Shown: positions 17,619 through 30,496 of the stretch, piece after piece
Layout: each line of letters opens with the position of its first letter
How positions within the stretch are numbered: position 1 is the first letter of the stretch
Assembly: GCF_900114565.1 (NCBI RefSeq)
Contig: NZ_FOTM01000011.1
Span: forward strand, 58,901 to 122,900
Direction: 5' to 3'
Length of the DNA: 64,000 nt
Source: Leifsonia sp. CL147
GTDB taxonomy: Bacteria; Actinomycetota; Actinomycetes; Actinomycetales; Microbacteriaceae
The notes under the pieces: model-generated
Database searches by the model: none
What the model was told of the DNA's origin: nothing
What the model saw: only the letters and a program-made list of their open reading frames with translations
Program-made: the position numbers and the translations under genes

Positions 17619-17894
17619 GTGATCCGGAGGAGAGCGATCGTGACCGGCGGCGTGCAGGGCGTCGGGTTCCGCTGGGGCGCGCGCGAGGCGGCTCACCGGC
17701 TCGGCGTGCGCGGCTGGGCGCGTAACCGGAGCGACGGCAGCGTCGAGGCCGAGCTCGAGGGCGAGCCGGAGCAGGTCGACCGGATGCTGGACTGGTTGCG
17801 CCGCGGACCCCCGGGCGCCGCCGTCGACGCCGTCGCCGTCTCCGACCTGCCGCCCGAGGGCGACGACGCCTTCCGTATCCGCGAAACCGCCTGA
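17619..17894 (+). CDS. acyP: Acylphosphatase
   Basis: A 91-residue acylphosphatase, which hydrolyses carboxyl-phosphate bonds such as acetyl phosphate. The phosphate loop GGVQGVGFRWGA carries the catalytic Arg, and the conserved Asn is in GWARNRSDGSVE; length is typical. GTG at 17619 is preferred over the GTG at 17640 (which has GGAGGAG upstream) because the later one would remove the first beta-strand, and CACAAT ends 6 bases before 17619. A perfect 33-bp-stem hairpin follows the stop. Confidence 0.92.
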   Translation: MIRRRAIVTGGVQGVGFRWGAREAAHRLGVRGWARNRSDGSVEAELEGEPEQVDRMLDWLRRGPPGAAVDAVAVSDLPPEGDDAFRIRETA

Positions 17895-17904
17895 CGCGCC
17901 CCGC

Positions 17905-17984
17905 CCCCCCACCATCGAGTACGCACAGACTGCACGCGAATCGCCCCGCAAGCGTGCAGTCTGTGCGTACTCGATGGTGGGGGG
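17905..17984. repeat. Long perfect hairpin, 33-bp stem, 14-base loop (family B)
   Basis: Left arm 17905-17937 and right arm 17952-17984 are perfectly complementary over 33 bp; the loop is GAATCGCCCCGCAA. Outer arm CCCCCCACCATCGAGTAC is shared with hairpins at 28713-28790 and 29626-29701, while the inner arm differs but stays paired. It lies between two genes on the same strand. No T-run follows, but such a stem could halt or protect transcripts. Confidence 0.95.
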
Positions 17985-18020
17985 TGAGCCGGGCGGGATG
18001 CGCGCGGCAGAATGGGACGC

Positions 18021-18914
18021 ATGACGCGCGCGACTCTCCTCACCATCACCACACCGTCCGGGATGCCGGAGTCCGGCGATCCCGGATATGTGGTGGCCGA
18101 CTTCGACGCGCCGCAGGTGCGGATCACCGACCTGGCGGTCACGCGCGGCGACGGCGTCTTCGAGACGGTCGCCGTCATCCACGGCCATCCGCAGGCGCTG
18201 GAGCCGCACCTGGCGCGGCTCGCCCACTCCGCCGCCCTGCTCGACCTGCCGGTCCCCGCCCTCGACGTGTGGCGGGAGGCGGTGCGCGCGGGCGTCGCGG
18301 ACTACCAGACCCGCAACGGCGGCGGCGACGCCGAGCTGTTCGCCAAGCTGATCTACACGCGCGGTGTGGAGGGTTCGGGATTCCCGAGCGGATGGCTGTT
18401 CGTCGACCAGGGCGAGGACTTCTCGCTGGCACGCCGCGGCATCCGGGTCGTCACGCTGGACCGGGGCTACCGCCACGACGTCGCCGCGACCTCGCCGTGG
18501 CTGCTGGCCGGTGCCAAGACGCTGTCCTACGCCATCAACCGGGCGGCGCAGCGCGAGGCCGTCCGCCGCGGCGCCGACGACGTGCTGTTCGTCAGCAGCG
18601 ACGGCTTCGCCCTCGAGGGGCCGACCTCGAACGTGGTGACGCTGACCGACGGCGTCGTCCGGACCCCGAACACCGACCAGGGCATCCTCGCCGGGACCAC
18701 CCAGGCCGCCGTGTTCGCGTTCTTCGAGCAGCGCGGCCTCCGTACCGAGTTCGCAGCGCTGACTCTCGAGGATGTCGTGGCCGCCGACGCGCTCTGGCTC
18801 GTCTCCAGCGTCCGGCAGGCGGCACCGGTCACGCACCTCGACGGGCGGGAGTACCCGGTGGATGCGGCGCTCACCGCAGACCTGAACGCCTACCTGCTCG
18901 CTCGGACCGAGTAG
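18021..18914 (+). CDS. Class IV PLP enzyme, aminodeoxychorismate lyase-like
   Basis: A 297-residue fold-type IV PLP protein (branched-chain aminotransferase / D-amino acid transaminase / PabC group). RGDGVFET is the family's N-terminal motif, the PLP lysine is in LAGAKTLSYAINRAA, and EGPTSNV is the phosphate-binding turn. Likely 4-amino-4-deoxychorismate lyase in folate synthesis, but an aminotransferase cannot be excluded. Start ATG at 18021 follows CAGAAT by 7 bases; the ATG three codons earlier overlaps that hexamer and is less likely. Confidence 0.85.
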   Translation: MTRATLLTITTPSGMPESGDPGYVVADFDAPQVRITDLAVTRGDGVFETVAVIHGHPQALEPHLARLAHSAALLDLPVPALDVWREAVRAGVADYQTRNGGGDAELFAKLIYTRGVEGSGFPSGWLFVDQGEDFSLARRGIRVVTLDRGYRHDVAATSPWLLAGAKTLSYAINRAAQREAVRRGADDVLFVSSDGFALEGPTSNVVTLTDGVVRTPNTDQGILAGTTQAAVFAFFEQRGLRTEFAALTLEDVVAADALWLVSSVRQAAPVTHLDGREYPVDAALTADLNAYLLARTE

Positions 18915-19041
18915 GCAGACACCTCGTTTCACCCCGATTGGCGACCGTCGGCAGCACCCCCTAGGCTGAATCCACCGCGCGGGCGAAGGAGCCGCGCACA
19001 GGGCGCTGGGGCGTCCACGACCCCGGGGAAGGGAGGGCGAG

Positions 19042-19377
19042 ATGACCGAGCACGTGCCGCGGAGCATCGAGCTGCTCCGCCAGCAGGCGCGCGACGAGCT
19101 GTCGGCCATCATCGAACACCGCTGCCGCGCCGGCGAGGACCCGTGGCACTTCATCCCGGAGCTCCCCAGCGTCGACGAGCAGGTCGTGATCGGTCTCCGC
19201 GCCGTCGCGATCGAGGCGTTCGACCTCGAAGAGGAGCGGTCGCGGGCGCACCATCCCTCGGCCGGCCGCGAGGTGTTCACGCGGTTCGAGTACGGCGTGC
19301 TGCGGCGGATCGCCCTCGAGCATCCCGAACTCAGCGAAGCGGTCTGGGGGATGCTCGACAAGGTGGAGCGGGCCTGA
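19042..19377 (+). CDS. Conserved hypothetical protein (111 aa)
   Basis: A 111-residue protein, largely helical and charged (SIELLRQQARDELSAIIEHRCRAGEDP, FEYGVLRRIALEHPELSEAVW). No family is recognised. The ATG is preceded by GGGAGGGCGAG, a strong ribosome binding site. It ends 13 bases before the DHFR-like gene, which has its own leaderless -10 in the gap. Confidence 0.7.
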   Translation: MTEHVPRSIELLRQQARDELSAIIEHRCRAGEDPWHFIPELPSVDEQVVIGLRAVAIEAFDLEEERSRAHHPSAGREVFTRFEYGVLRRIALEHPELSEAVWGMLDKVERA

Positions 19378-19390
19378 CTAGCCTTCCCTC

Positions 19391-20011
19391 ATGGGAATCG
19401 TGACGGCGGACATCGCCATCTCGCTCGACGGCTTCGCCGCCGGTCCGAACCAGTCGCTGGAGAAGCCGATGGGCGAGGGCGTCGACCAGCGGCTGCACAC
19501 CTGGATGTTCGAGCACGCCGACGCGCACACCGCCGAGATCGACGCGATCACCCAGGCCGGCGCCTACGTCATGGGCCGGAACATGTTCGGCCCGGTCCGC
19601 CACGACTGGCCCGGCCCGGACGAGGCATTGGGCGACTGGATCGGCTGGTGGGGCGACGAACCGCCGTACCATGCGCCCGTCTTCGTGCTGACCCATTACG
19701 CCCGGGAGCCGCTGGAGCTGACCGGGACCACGTTCAGGTTCGTGACCGAGGGCATCCACTCGGCAGTGGAGCAGGCCCGCGCGGCCGCCGGGGACGCCGA
19801 TGTGGCGATCGCGGGCGGTCCGGAGACGCTCAACCAGGCGCTCTGGGCGGGGATCGTCGACGAACTGCGGCTGCACATCGTCCCCCTCACGCTCGGCGCC
19901 GGTGAGCGCGTATTCGACCGCGTCCCGCCCCTCAGCCTGGAACTGCTCCGGGAGCGGGTCACCCCCGAGGTCGCCCACCTCACCTACCGGGTTCTGCGTC
20001 CGAAGCCGTGA
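19391..20011 (+). CDS. Dihydrofolate reductase / RibD C-terminal family protein
   Basis: A 206-residue DHFR-fold reductase of the RibD-C type (YyaP/YwjB group). DIAISLDGFAAGP is the N-terminal strand-loop, AYVMGRNMFG a later strand, and DVAIAGGPETLNQALWAGIVDELRLHIVPLTLGAGERVF is typical C-terminal sequence. It probably reduces a pterin or unknown small molecule with NADPH; it is not the housekeeping DHFR. Start ATG follows TAGCCT by 6 bases. A 40-bp-period repeat array follows. Confidence 0.88.
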   Translation: MGIVTADIAISLDGFAAGPNQSLEKPMGEGVDQRLHTWMFEHADAHTAEIDAITQAGAYVMGRNMFGPVRHDWPGPDEALGDWIGWWGDEPPYHAPVFVLTHYAREPLELTGTTFRFVTEGIHSAVEQARAAAGDADVAIAGGPETLNQALWAGIVDELRLHIVPLTLGAGERVFDRVPPLSLELLRERVTPEVAHLTYRVLRPKP

Positions 20012-20345
20012 CGAATCCCGTTCGACGCCGGACCCGGGTGCACATTCGTCACGAATACCGCCTCCAGCTGCGCCTGAAAGCACATTCGTCACGAATGCCG
20101 CCCTCAGCTGCGCCTGAATGCACATTCGTCACGAATACCGCCCCCGCCTACGCCTAAGTGCACATTCGTCACGAATACCGCCCTCAGCCGCGCCTAAGTG
20201 CACATTCGTCACGAATACCGCCCCCAGCCGCGCCTGAATGCACATTCGTCACGAATGCCGCCCCGACCCCCAGCTGACGCCGCGCGCCGCCGCGCGAAGC
20301 CGGGCGCCGCCGCGCCACGCCGCGCGCCGCCGCGCGCGGACGGAC
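20012..20345. repeat. Six-unit 40-bp tandem array of ATTCGTCACGAAT palindromes
   Basis: Units start exactly every 40 bases at 20041, 20081, 20121, 20161, 20201 and 20241 with CACATTCGTCACGAATRCCG, followed by a second half close to CCYYCAGCYGCGCCTRARTG. Each holds the 13-bp palindrome ATTCGTCACGAAT. A related ACGAATCCCGTTCG lies just before. The spacer to 20345 is GCCGCGCG-type low complexity. No gene is seen. Confidence 0.95.
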
Positions 20346-22211
20346 TCAGGAGCTGCCGGACTCGAGCGCGGCGGGGTCGGTGACGGGGAGGCGGCAGACG
20401 AAGTCGCGGCAGAGGTACGCGGTCGGCAGTCCGTCGCGCGAGGTGCGGCCCGCGAACAGCTCGAAGCCGTCCTCGGCGAGCGCCGCCGCATCCTCCTCCG
20501 TGACGAGCGCCACGAGCGGCGCGGGATGCCGGCGGGCGGCACGCAGGAGCCCGACGGCACCTGCGCCGACGCTCGCCGGGCGCACCACCACGAGCTGCTC
20601 CGCCTCGCCGGCGAGCCGCGACATCAGGGCGAGGGACGCGCCGAACGCGCTGGGCGACTGCGTCGCCTGCCCGGCGACCAGCCGCATCCCCTCCCGGGCC
20701 GCGCGCTCGTACCTTCGCTCGCCGGTCATCAGGTACAGCGTGTGCGCTGCGGTCGCCGTCGCACTCAGCCCCGAGGGATAGGCGCCCTCGCTGGGATCGA
20801 CCCGCACCGCCAGGCCCGTCGCGGCGAGCACCGGGTCGCCCCCGCCCGGCGCGTCGAACGGGCAGGAACCCTCGCCCGCCGCATCCAGGCACAGGTCCAC
20901 CAGGTCGCGGGCGGCCACCGCATAGCCCGGCCCGCCGCCGGCCAGGGCCAGCTCGAGCAGTCCTCCGGCCAGGCCGCCGTAGTCCTCCAGGGTCGCCGCT
21001 GCCGCGCTCACCCGGCCCGCGAGCGACGCCCGCACCAGCATCCCGTCGGCGCGACGGTGCCGGGCCAGCAGGACGTCCGCCGCCTCGGCCGCCGCCGCGA
21101 TCCAGGCCGGACGGTCCAGGATGCGTCCCGCGCGGGCCAGCGCGCCGATCGCGAAGCCGTTCCAGCCGGTCAGCACCTTGGCATCCACGGGCGGGGGCTC
21201 CAGAGCGACCCGCTGCGATGCCGGCTGCCGGTAGTAGGCGCCCTCGACGCGGGCGCCGTCGATGATGCTCTCCGAATCCTGAGCGGAGGCGAACCCGCCG
21301 GACGGCTGCCGCAGGACGCCGAGCAGGAACCCGGCGATGCCGTCGGCCGTTCGCTCCGCCCACCCGTCGCCGCCCTGCTGCCGCGCGACCGCGTACGCGT
21401 CGAGGAGCAGCGCGTTGTCGTAGAGCATCCGCTCGTAGTGGGGATCGCTCCAGTCACGGCGGGTGGCGTAGCGGAAGAACCCGCCGTCGACCGGGTCGCG
21501 CAGCGGGGAGCCGGCCATCCGCTCGAGGGTGCGGAGCGCGAGCTCCCGCCCGGCTGGGCGCGTGAGGAGGAAGCCGAGCACCGGCGCGACCGGGAACTTC
21601 GGCGCGGTGCCGAAGCCGCCGTACAGGCCGTCCTCGGCCTGCGCGAGACGTTCGACCGCGCCGTCGAGCGCGTGGCCGCCGGGCAGCTCGGCGACCGCGG
21701 TGGCCGAGCGGGCGGCGGCGGCCATCGCCTCGCCCACGCGGGCCGCATCCGACTCGACGTTCGCCCGCCGGTTCTCCCAGGCGTCCCAGACGGCATCGAG
21801 CACCTGCCGGAACGACGCCCGGTCGCCGACCGGCTCCGGCGGGAAGTACGTTCCGGCGAAGAACGCCGTGCCCGACGGTGTGGCGAAGACCGTCAGCGGC
21901 CAGCCCAGGTTGTCGGTGAAGGCGCTGGCCGCGGCGAGGTACGCCGCATCCACTTCGGGATGCTCCTCCCGGTCGACCTTGATCGCGACGAATCGCGCAT
22001 TCAGCTCGGCGGCGGTGGTGGAGTCGCTGAAGCTCTCGCGCGCCATGACGTGACACCAATGGCAGGTGGCGTACCCGATCGAGACCAGGACGGGGACGTC
22101 GCGCCGGCGCGCCTCGGCGAAGGCCTCCGCGCCCCACGGGAACCAGTCCACCGGGTTGTCCGCATGGCCGCGAAGATAGGGACTGATCGCATCCGCGAGC
22201 CGATTCGCCAT
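20346..22211 (-). CDS. YyaL/DUF255-type thioredoxin-domain protein
   Basis: A 621-residue protein with an N-terminal thioredoxin-like domain ([18 protein letters not shown], then CHWC in [15 protein letters not shown] near residue 50) and a C-terminal (alpha/alpha)6 barrel resembling glycosyl-hydrolase / N-acylglucosamine epimerase folds. Homologs are widespread (YyaL, human SPATA20) but biochemically uncharacterised; a redox-linked sugar role is a guess. Start ATG lies 6 bases after TAGGGT. It is convergent with the DHFR-like gene across the 40-bp repeat array. Confidence 0.9.
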   Translation of the reverse strand: MANRLADAISPYLRGHADNPVDWFPWGAEAFAEARRRDVPVLVSIGYATCHWCHVMARESFSDSTTAAELNARFVAIKVDREEHPEVDAAYLAAASAFTDNLGWPLTVFATPSGTAFFAGTYFPPEPVGDRASFRQVLDAVWDAWENRRANVESDAARVGEAMAAAARSATAVAELPGGHALDGAVERLAQAEDGLYGGFGTAPKFPVAPVLGFLLTRPAGRELALRTLERMAGSPLRDPVDGGFFRYATRRDWSDPHYERMLYDNALLLDAYAVARQQGGDGWAERTADGIAGFLLGVLRQPSGGFASAQDSESIIDGARVEGAYYRQPASQRVALEPPPVDAKVLTGWNGFAIGALARAGRILDRPAWIAAAAEAADVLLARHRRADGMLVRASLAGRVSAAAATLEDYGGLAGGLLELALAGGGPGYAVAARDLVDLCLDAAGEGSCPFDAPGGGDPVLAATGLAVRVDPSEGAYPSGLSATATAAHTLYLMTGERRYERAAREGMRLVAGQATQSPSAFGASLALMSRLAGEAEQLVVVRPASVGAGAVGLLRAARRHPAPLVALVTEEDAAALAEDGFELFAGRTSRDGLPTAYLCRDFVCRLPVTDPAALESGSS

Positions 22212-22276
22212 GGCCTCACCCTACGACCGCCTTCGTCCGCCCGCCTCCCTCCCGCGAGGGTTCTGGCCCACCACGA

Positions 22277-22472
22277 CTGCGGCGGTTCGTAACGTTTGCG
22301 GCTGTTCGCCGCACCGCATACGTTCCGAACCGCCGCAGACAGTCACGCAGAGCCCGCGGCACCCGGCTCAGCGGGCGCCAGCGCACGCAGACAGTCACGC
22401 AGAGCCCGCGGCACGCGGCTCAGCGGGCGCCAGCACGCGCGCGACAGTCACGCAGAGCGCGCAGCACGCGGC
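22277..22472. repeat. Hairpin plus three ~52-bp direct repeats
   Basis: Arms CTGCGGCGGTTCGTAACGT (22277-22295) and 22320-22338 pair with one mismatch; the 24-base loop holds an inner TGCGGC/GCCGCA stem. Three copies of a ~52-bp unit starting CAGACAGTCACGCAGAG follow (about 22335, 22387 and 22440), ending at the stop of the next minus-strand gene. Non-coding. Confidence 0.8.
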
Positions 22473-22883
22473 TCAGCCCGGCGCATCCATCCCGTGCAGC
22501 CGCACCGACGAGTGCAGGTAGAACAGGGCGAGCGCCCCGTACGTCAGGCAGGCCACCGACGGCACGAACGCGTCCTCCGGCTTGCTCGCGAGCGCACCGA
22601 CGCAGGAGATGAACGCGCCGACGCCGAGCGCTCCGCCGATCCAATAGCCTGCGGCCGGCCTCGCGGTCGCCCGCCACCAGGGCCGCGGGTCGACCCGGTT
22701 CTCTCCTGCGCCCCGGAACGTGCGGACACCCACGAGCACGTACGCGATGTTGAGCAGGGCGACGATGACGAGGTCGAGGGTCGGGTTGACCAGGCGCGCG
22801 ATGAGGAAGACGTTCAGCGCCAGGATGAGCGCGAAGACGCCGACGATGTAGCTGATCTTCCCCGCGATGGTCGTGATCCTCAC
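22473..22883 (-). CDS. Small four-helix membrane protein
   Basis: A 136-residue protein with four predicted membrane segments (ISYIVGVFALILALNVFLIA, LVIVALLNIAYVLVGV, GYWIGGALGVGAFISCVGAL, ACLTYGALALFYL). No family or catalytic motif is recognised. The GTG start follows TAAGCT by 6 bases on the minus strand. It starts 9 bases after the acyl-CoA ligase stop, so read-through from that gene is also possible. Confidence 0.75.
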   Translation of the reverse strand: MRITTIAGKISYIVGVFALILALNVFLIARLVNPTLDLVIVALLNIAYVLVGVRTFRGAGENRVDPRPWWRATARPAAGYWIGGALGVGAFISCVGALASKPEDAFVPSVACLTYGALALFYLHSSVRLHGMDAPG

Positions 22884-22892
22884 GCAACGAGC

Positions 22893-24467
22893 TTAACGGG
22901 GACCGGCCACTCCCTCCCCTTCGAAGTGCGCCACCAGTTCGCGCTTCAGCACCTTGCCGCTCGGGCCGAGGGGCAGGGTCTCCAGGATCTCCACCCGCCG
23001 CGGGAACTTGTACGCCGCCACCCGCTCCTGCGCGAACGCGACCAGCTCCTCCGGCTCCGCCTCGCTGCCTGGCATGAGCGTGACCGCCGCCATGATCTCC
23101 TGCCCGTGCGTCTCGTGCGCTACGCCGAACACCGCCACCATCGCGACTGCGGGATGCGTCGACAGCACCTCCTCCACCTCACGCGGGTACACGTTGTAGC
23201 CGTTGCGGACGATCATGTCCTTCTTGCGGTCGACGATGGTGATGTAGTCGTCGTCGCTCTTGGTTCCGAGGTCGCCGGTGCGGAACCAGCCGTCGACCAC
23301 CGCCTCCGCGTTCGCCTCCGGGAGGTTCAGGTACCCCTTCATCAGGTTGTGGCCGCGCACGACGATCTCGCCGAGCTCGCCACGCGGCAGGAGCTCGATC
23401 CGGTCGTCGAGCTCCGGGTCCGCGATCTCCACCTCCACGCCCCAGATCGGCGTCCCCACGGTCCCGACCCGCGTCGGCAGGCCGCGGTGGTTGAAGGACG
23501 CGACGGGCGAGGTCTCGGTGAGGCCGTATCCCTCGTGGACGTCGATGCCGTAGACCTCCTTCATCCGTTCGATCACCGCGACCGGGATGGCCGCGCCGCC
23601 GCTCATCCCGTAGCGCAGCGGCGGCCGGTCCGGATTGGATTTGGCCGCCTCCAGAAGCGCGATGTACATCGTCGGCACGCCCGTCATGATCGTGCAGGCA
23701 TGCTCGTTGAGCAGCTGCAGCGCGGTCGCTCCGTCGAACTTCGGCACCAGCACCACGGCGGCGCCCGCGCGGAACCCCATGTTCATGACGCAGGTCTGGC
23801 CGAACGTGTGGAACAGCGGAAGGCAGCCCAGGATGCGGTCGGCGGGCGTGAGATCGAGCGTCCCCTGCAGCAGCACGTTCACCTGCTCGACCAGCGAGAA
23901 GTGGCATCCCTCCGCACCCTTCGGCTTGCCCGTGGTGCCGCTCGTGTACAGGATGGTCGCGGTGTCGAACGGGTCGCGCGGCACGTAGGTGCCGATCGCT
24001 TCCGCAGCGGCGGCCAGCTCTTCCAGGCGCGGGAAGGGAAGCTGCTCGACCAGTTCGTCCGGGACGAGCACGGAGATCGTCGGGATGCCGGCGAGCCCCG
24101 CACCCCGGGCGCCCTCGGCGAGCAGCGGAGCGGCGCAGATCAGCAGCTCGGATCCGGAGTCGCCGAGCACGTACGCGATCTCCTCCGCCTTCAGCAGCGC
24201 ATGCACCGGCACCACCACGGCGCCGAGGGCGAGGACGGCGTAGTAGGCGCGCGGGAAGTCGGGGACGTTCGGCACCATCAGCGCGACCTTGTCGCCCGGT
24301 CCGACCCCGAGCTCGCGCAGCGCTCCGGCGTAGCGCCGGGTCTGCTCCCACAGTTCGTCGTAGCGGATCTCGCGGCCGGCGAAGATCAGCGCGACGTTGT
24401 CCGGCATGCGGCGGGCGGTCTCCGCCAGGATGCTCGCGACCGACATGGTCGCATAGCCGTGACTCAT
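22893..24467 (-). CDS. Long-chain fatty acid-CoA ligase (AMP-binding)
   Basis: A 524-residue ANL-superfamily adenylating enzyme: ATP-binding P-loop TILYTSGTTGKPKG near residue 170, A5 motif EGYGLTETSP, A7 WFRTGDLG, A8 VDRKKDMIVRNGYNVYP and the catalytic Lys of A10 in LGPSGKVLKREL. Predicted to convert a fatty or aryl acid to its CoA thioester. Length and motifs fit acyl-CoA synthetases. The ATG has GAGGAGAACC upstream, so this gene is Shine-Dalgarno-led. The following membrane-protein gene may be co-transcribed. Confidence 0.9.
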   Translation of the reverse strand: MSHGYATMSVASILAETARRMPDNVALIFAGREIRYDELWEQTRRYAGALRELGVGPGDKVALMVPNVPDFPRAYYAVLALGAVVVPVHALLKAEEIAYVLGDSGSELLICAAPLLAEGARGAGLAGIPTISVLVPDELVEQLPFPRLEELAAAAEAIGTYVPRDPFDTATILYTSGTTGKPKGAEGCHFSLVEQVNVLLQGTLDLTPADRILGCLPLFHTFGQTCVMNMGFRAGAAVVLVPKFDGATALQLLNEHACTIMTGVPTMYIALLEAAKSNPDRPPLRYGMSGGAAIPVAVIERMKEVYGIDVHEGYGLTETSPVASFNHRGLPTRVGTVGTPIWGVEVEIADPELDDRIELLPRGELGEIVVRGHNLMKGYLNLPEANAEAVVDGWFRTGDLGTKSDDDYITIVDRKKDMIVRNGYNVYPREVEEVLSTHPAVAMVAVFGVAHETHGQEIMAAVTLMPGSEAEPEELVAFAQERVAAYKFPRRVEILETLPLGPSGKVLKRELVAHFEGEGVAGPR

Positions 24468-24662
24468 GGTTCTCCTCGTCTCCTTCGACGCCGAGCCGGC
24501 CGCGGATCGTGTCCGTATCCGGTTGAGGAGAACCTACGTCAGGCGGGGTCGCGCGGCAACGCCCCCGGGTGGGGTGCGTCCCGGGGCGCTCCGCCGCTGG
24601 GCCCGCGCCCGCCCGCGCGCGGCCCGCCGCCCGGCGCGGCGCCCGGATAGACTGGAGGGCTC

Positions 24663-28703
<4,041 letters not shown>

Positions 28704-28712
28704 ACCGGTCAC

Positions 28713-28790
28713 CCCCCACCGTCGAGTACACGATGATTGCACGCTCCGTCGGCGTGTCGCGTGCAATCATCGTGTACTCGACGGTGGGGG
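28713..28790. repeat. Long perfect hairpin, 32-bp stem, 14-base loop (family B)
   Basis: Left arm 28713-28744, loop TCCGTCGGCGTGTC, right arm 28759-28790, no mismatches. It lies between the convergent hrpA and SDR genes. The outer arms match those of 17905-17984; the inner arms differ at several positions, each compensated on the other side. The loop contains GGCGTGTC, shared with the family A hairpins. Confidence 0.95.
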
Positions 28791-28800
28791 TCGTCGGGCG

Positions 28801-29604
28801 TCAGACGGGGAGGTGGAAGCCTCCGTTGGAGTGGAGGAGCTGGCCGGTGATCCACGCGCCGGCGGGCGAGAGCAGGAACGCGACCAGGTCGGCGGTATCG
28901 GCGGGCGTGCCGAGGCGGCCGAGCGCGGTCTGGGCGCGGAGGGACTCGGCGAGGTCGGGCGTCATCCATCCGGTGTCGATCGGGCCGGGGTTGATCAGAT
29001 TCGACGTGATGCCCAGGTGGGCGAGCTCGACGGCGGCCGCGATGACGATGCGGTCGAGCGCGCCCTTGCTGGCGCCGTACGGCAGGTTGTAGGCGGTGTG
29101 GTCGCTGGTCAGCGCGACGATCCGGCCGGCCGGCGGCGTCAGCGGCACCCCGGTCGCCGGAGCGCGCCCGTCGGCCCCGAACTGCTCGGCGAACGCGCGG
29201 ATCAGCAGCCACGTCCCACGCGTATTCACGGCGAAGTGCCGGTCGAACGCCTCCACGCTCGTATCGAGCAGGCCGCTGTCCACCGAGTGCGCATGGCTCG
29301 CGACCAGCGCCACGACCGGACCCAGTTCATCCCGGATGCGCGCGAGCGCCGCCGCCGGCGCGTCAGGGTCGGCGAGGTCCAGCGGCACGGGAAGGGCACG
29401 CGCCCCGAGCGATTCCAGCGCCGACGTCAGTTCGGCGTGTTCGCCGCTGCCCCACGGCATCGCCGCGTCGTAGCCGTCGAAGTACCCGAACGCGACGTCC
29501 CAGCCGTCGGCGGCGAGCCGCCGGGCGATCCCGTCCCCGATCGACCCGCTCCTGCTGGCGCCGGTCACGAACACCACCGGCCGCATCCCCCGCATCGCAC
29601 TCAT
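28801..29604 (-). CDS. SDR family oxidoreductase
   Basis: A 267-residue short-chain dehydrogenase/reductase. The nucleotide-binding region VFVTGASRSGSIGDGIARRL near residue 11 replaces the classical TGxxxGIG with a longer loop as in FabI-like and 3-oxoacyl reductase variants; NTRGTWLL matches the NAG position, and YGASKGALDR supplies catalytic Tyr and Lys. Likely NAD(P)H-dependent ketone reduction. Start ATG follows TAGCGT by 6 bases. It is flanked on both sides by long hairpins. Confidence 0.88.
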   Translation of the reverse strand: MSAMRGMRPVVFVTGASRSGSIGDGIARRLAADGWDVAFGYFDGYDAAMPWGSGEHAELTSALESLGARALPVPLDLADPDAPAAALARIRDELGPVVALVASHAHSVDSGLLDTSVEAFDRHFAVNTRGTWLLIRAFAEQFGADGRAPATGVPLTPPAGRIVALTSDHTAYNLPYGASKGALDRIVIAAAVELAHLGITSNLINPGPIDTGWMTPDLAESLRAQTALGRLGTPADTADLVAFLLSPAGAWITGQLLHSNGGFHLPV

Positions 29605-29625
29605 CCCGCGACGCTACCAGTCCCA

Positions 29626-29701
29626 CCCCACCATCGAGTCCGCGAAGACTTGACGCGAAACGCCGTAGGAGCGTGCAGTCTTCGTGTACTCGACGGTGGG
29701 G
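29626..29701. repeat. Long hairpin, 31-bp stem with mismatches, 14-base loop (family B)
   Basis: Left arm 29626-29656 and right arm 29671-29701 pair with five mismatches; the loop GAAACGCCGTAGGA is again 14 bases. It lies between two minus-strand genes, and its outer arms match the two perfect copies at 17905 and 28713. This looks like a decaying member of the family. Confidence 0.9.
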
Positions 29702-29719
29702 CGGAACCGACGCGGGAGG

Positions 29720-30496
29720 CTAGAGCACCTTGGAGAGGAAGGCTTGGGTGCGCTGGTGCTGCGGGTTGCTGAGCACCTCGCGAGGGTCACCGTACTCGAC
29801 GACGACGCCGCCGTCCATGAAGACGAGCTCGTCCGCCACTTCGCGGGCGAAGCCCATCTCGTGCGTCACGACCACCATCGTCATGCCGCTCGAGGCCAGG
29901 CCCTTCATCACATCGAGCACCTCGCCGACGAGCTCCGGGTCGAGGGCCGACGTCGGCTCGTCGAACAGCATGAGCTTCGGATCCATGGCCAGCGCCCGGG
30001 CGATCGCGACGCGCTGCTGCTGCCCGCCGGACAGCTGCGAAGGGTAGTGGTCGCCCTTGTCCGAGAGCCCGACACGCGCGAGCAGCTGCGTCCCGCGCTC
30101 CACGGCCTTCGCCTTCGAGAGCCCCTTCACGCGGATGGGCGCCTCGATGATGTTCTCCAGCGCGGTCATGTGCGGGAACAGGTTGAACCGCTGGAACACC
30201 ATCCCGATCTCGCGGCGCTGCCGGGCGGCCTCCTTCGGCTTCAGCTCGTAGAGCTTGTCGCCGTGCTGGCGGTAGCCCACCACCTCGCCGTCGACCGAGA
30301 GCCGGCCCGCGTCGACCCGCTCCAGGTGGTTGATGCAGCGGAGGAACGTGGACTTGCCGGATCCGGACGGGCCGATGATGCAGAGCACCTCTCCCGGGTT
30401 GACCCGGAGGTCGATGCCCTTCAGCACCTCGTTCGAGCCGAAGCTCTTCGAGACGCCCTCGGCCAGGACCATCGGGGTCGTGTTCGTGTCGGTCAT
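29720..30496 (-). CDS. Polar amino-acid ABC transporter ATP-binding protein
   Basis: A 258-residue GlnQ/HisP-type ATPase: Walker [10 protein letters not shown] near residue 43, Q-loop [11 protein letters not shown], signature LSGGQQQR and Walker [14 protein letters not shown], then the conserved [12 protein letters not shown]. Drives import of polar amino acids by the permease and binding protein encoded upstream on the same strand; its start overlaps the permease stop by 4 bases, the end of a three-gene operon. Specificity (glutamine, glutamate, cystine or other) cannot be told from sequence. Confidence 0.93.
   Translation of the reverse strand: MTDTNTTPMVLAEGVSKSFGSNEVLKGIDLRVNPGEVLCIIGPSGSGKSTFLRCINHLERVDAGRLSVDGEVVGYRQHGDKLYELKPKEAARQRREIGMVFQRFNLFPHMTALENIIEAPIRVKGLSKAKAVERGTQLLARVGLSDKGDHYPSQLSGGQQQRVAIARALAMDPKLMLFDEPTSALDPELVGEVLDVMKGLASSGMTMVVVTHEMGFAREVADELVFMDGGVVVEYGDPREVLSNPQHQRTQAFLSKVL

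Noticed and set aside
20041..20265. A CRISPR array (regular 40-base period with conserved 20-base part)
   Set aside because: The segments between the conserved parts are also near-identical, there are no unique spacers, the repeat is too short and no cas genes are near.
9361..24467. A secondary-metabolite gene cluster (LAL regulator, exporter, acyl-CoA ligase)
   Set aside because: No synthase or carrier genes are present and the genes are scattered among housekeeping functions.
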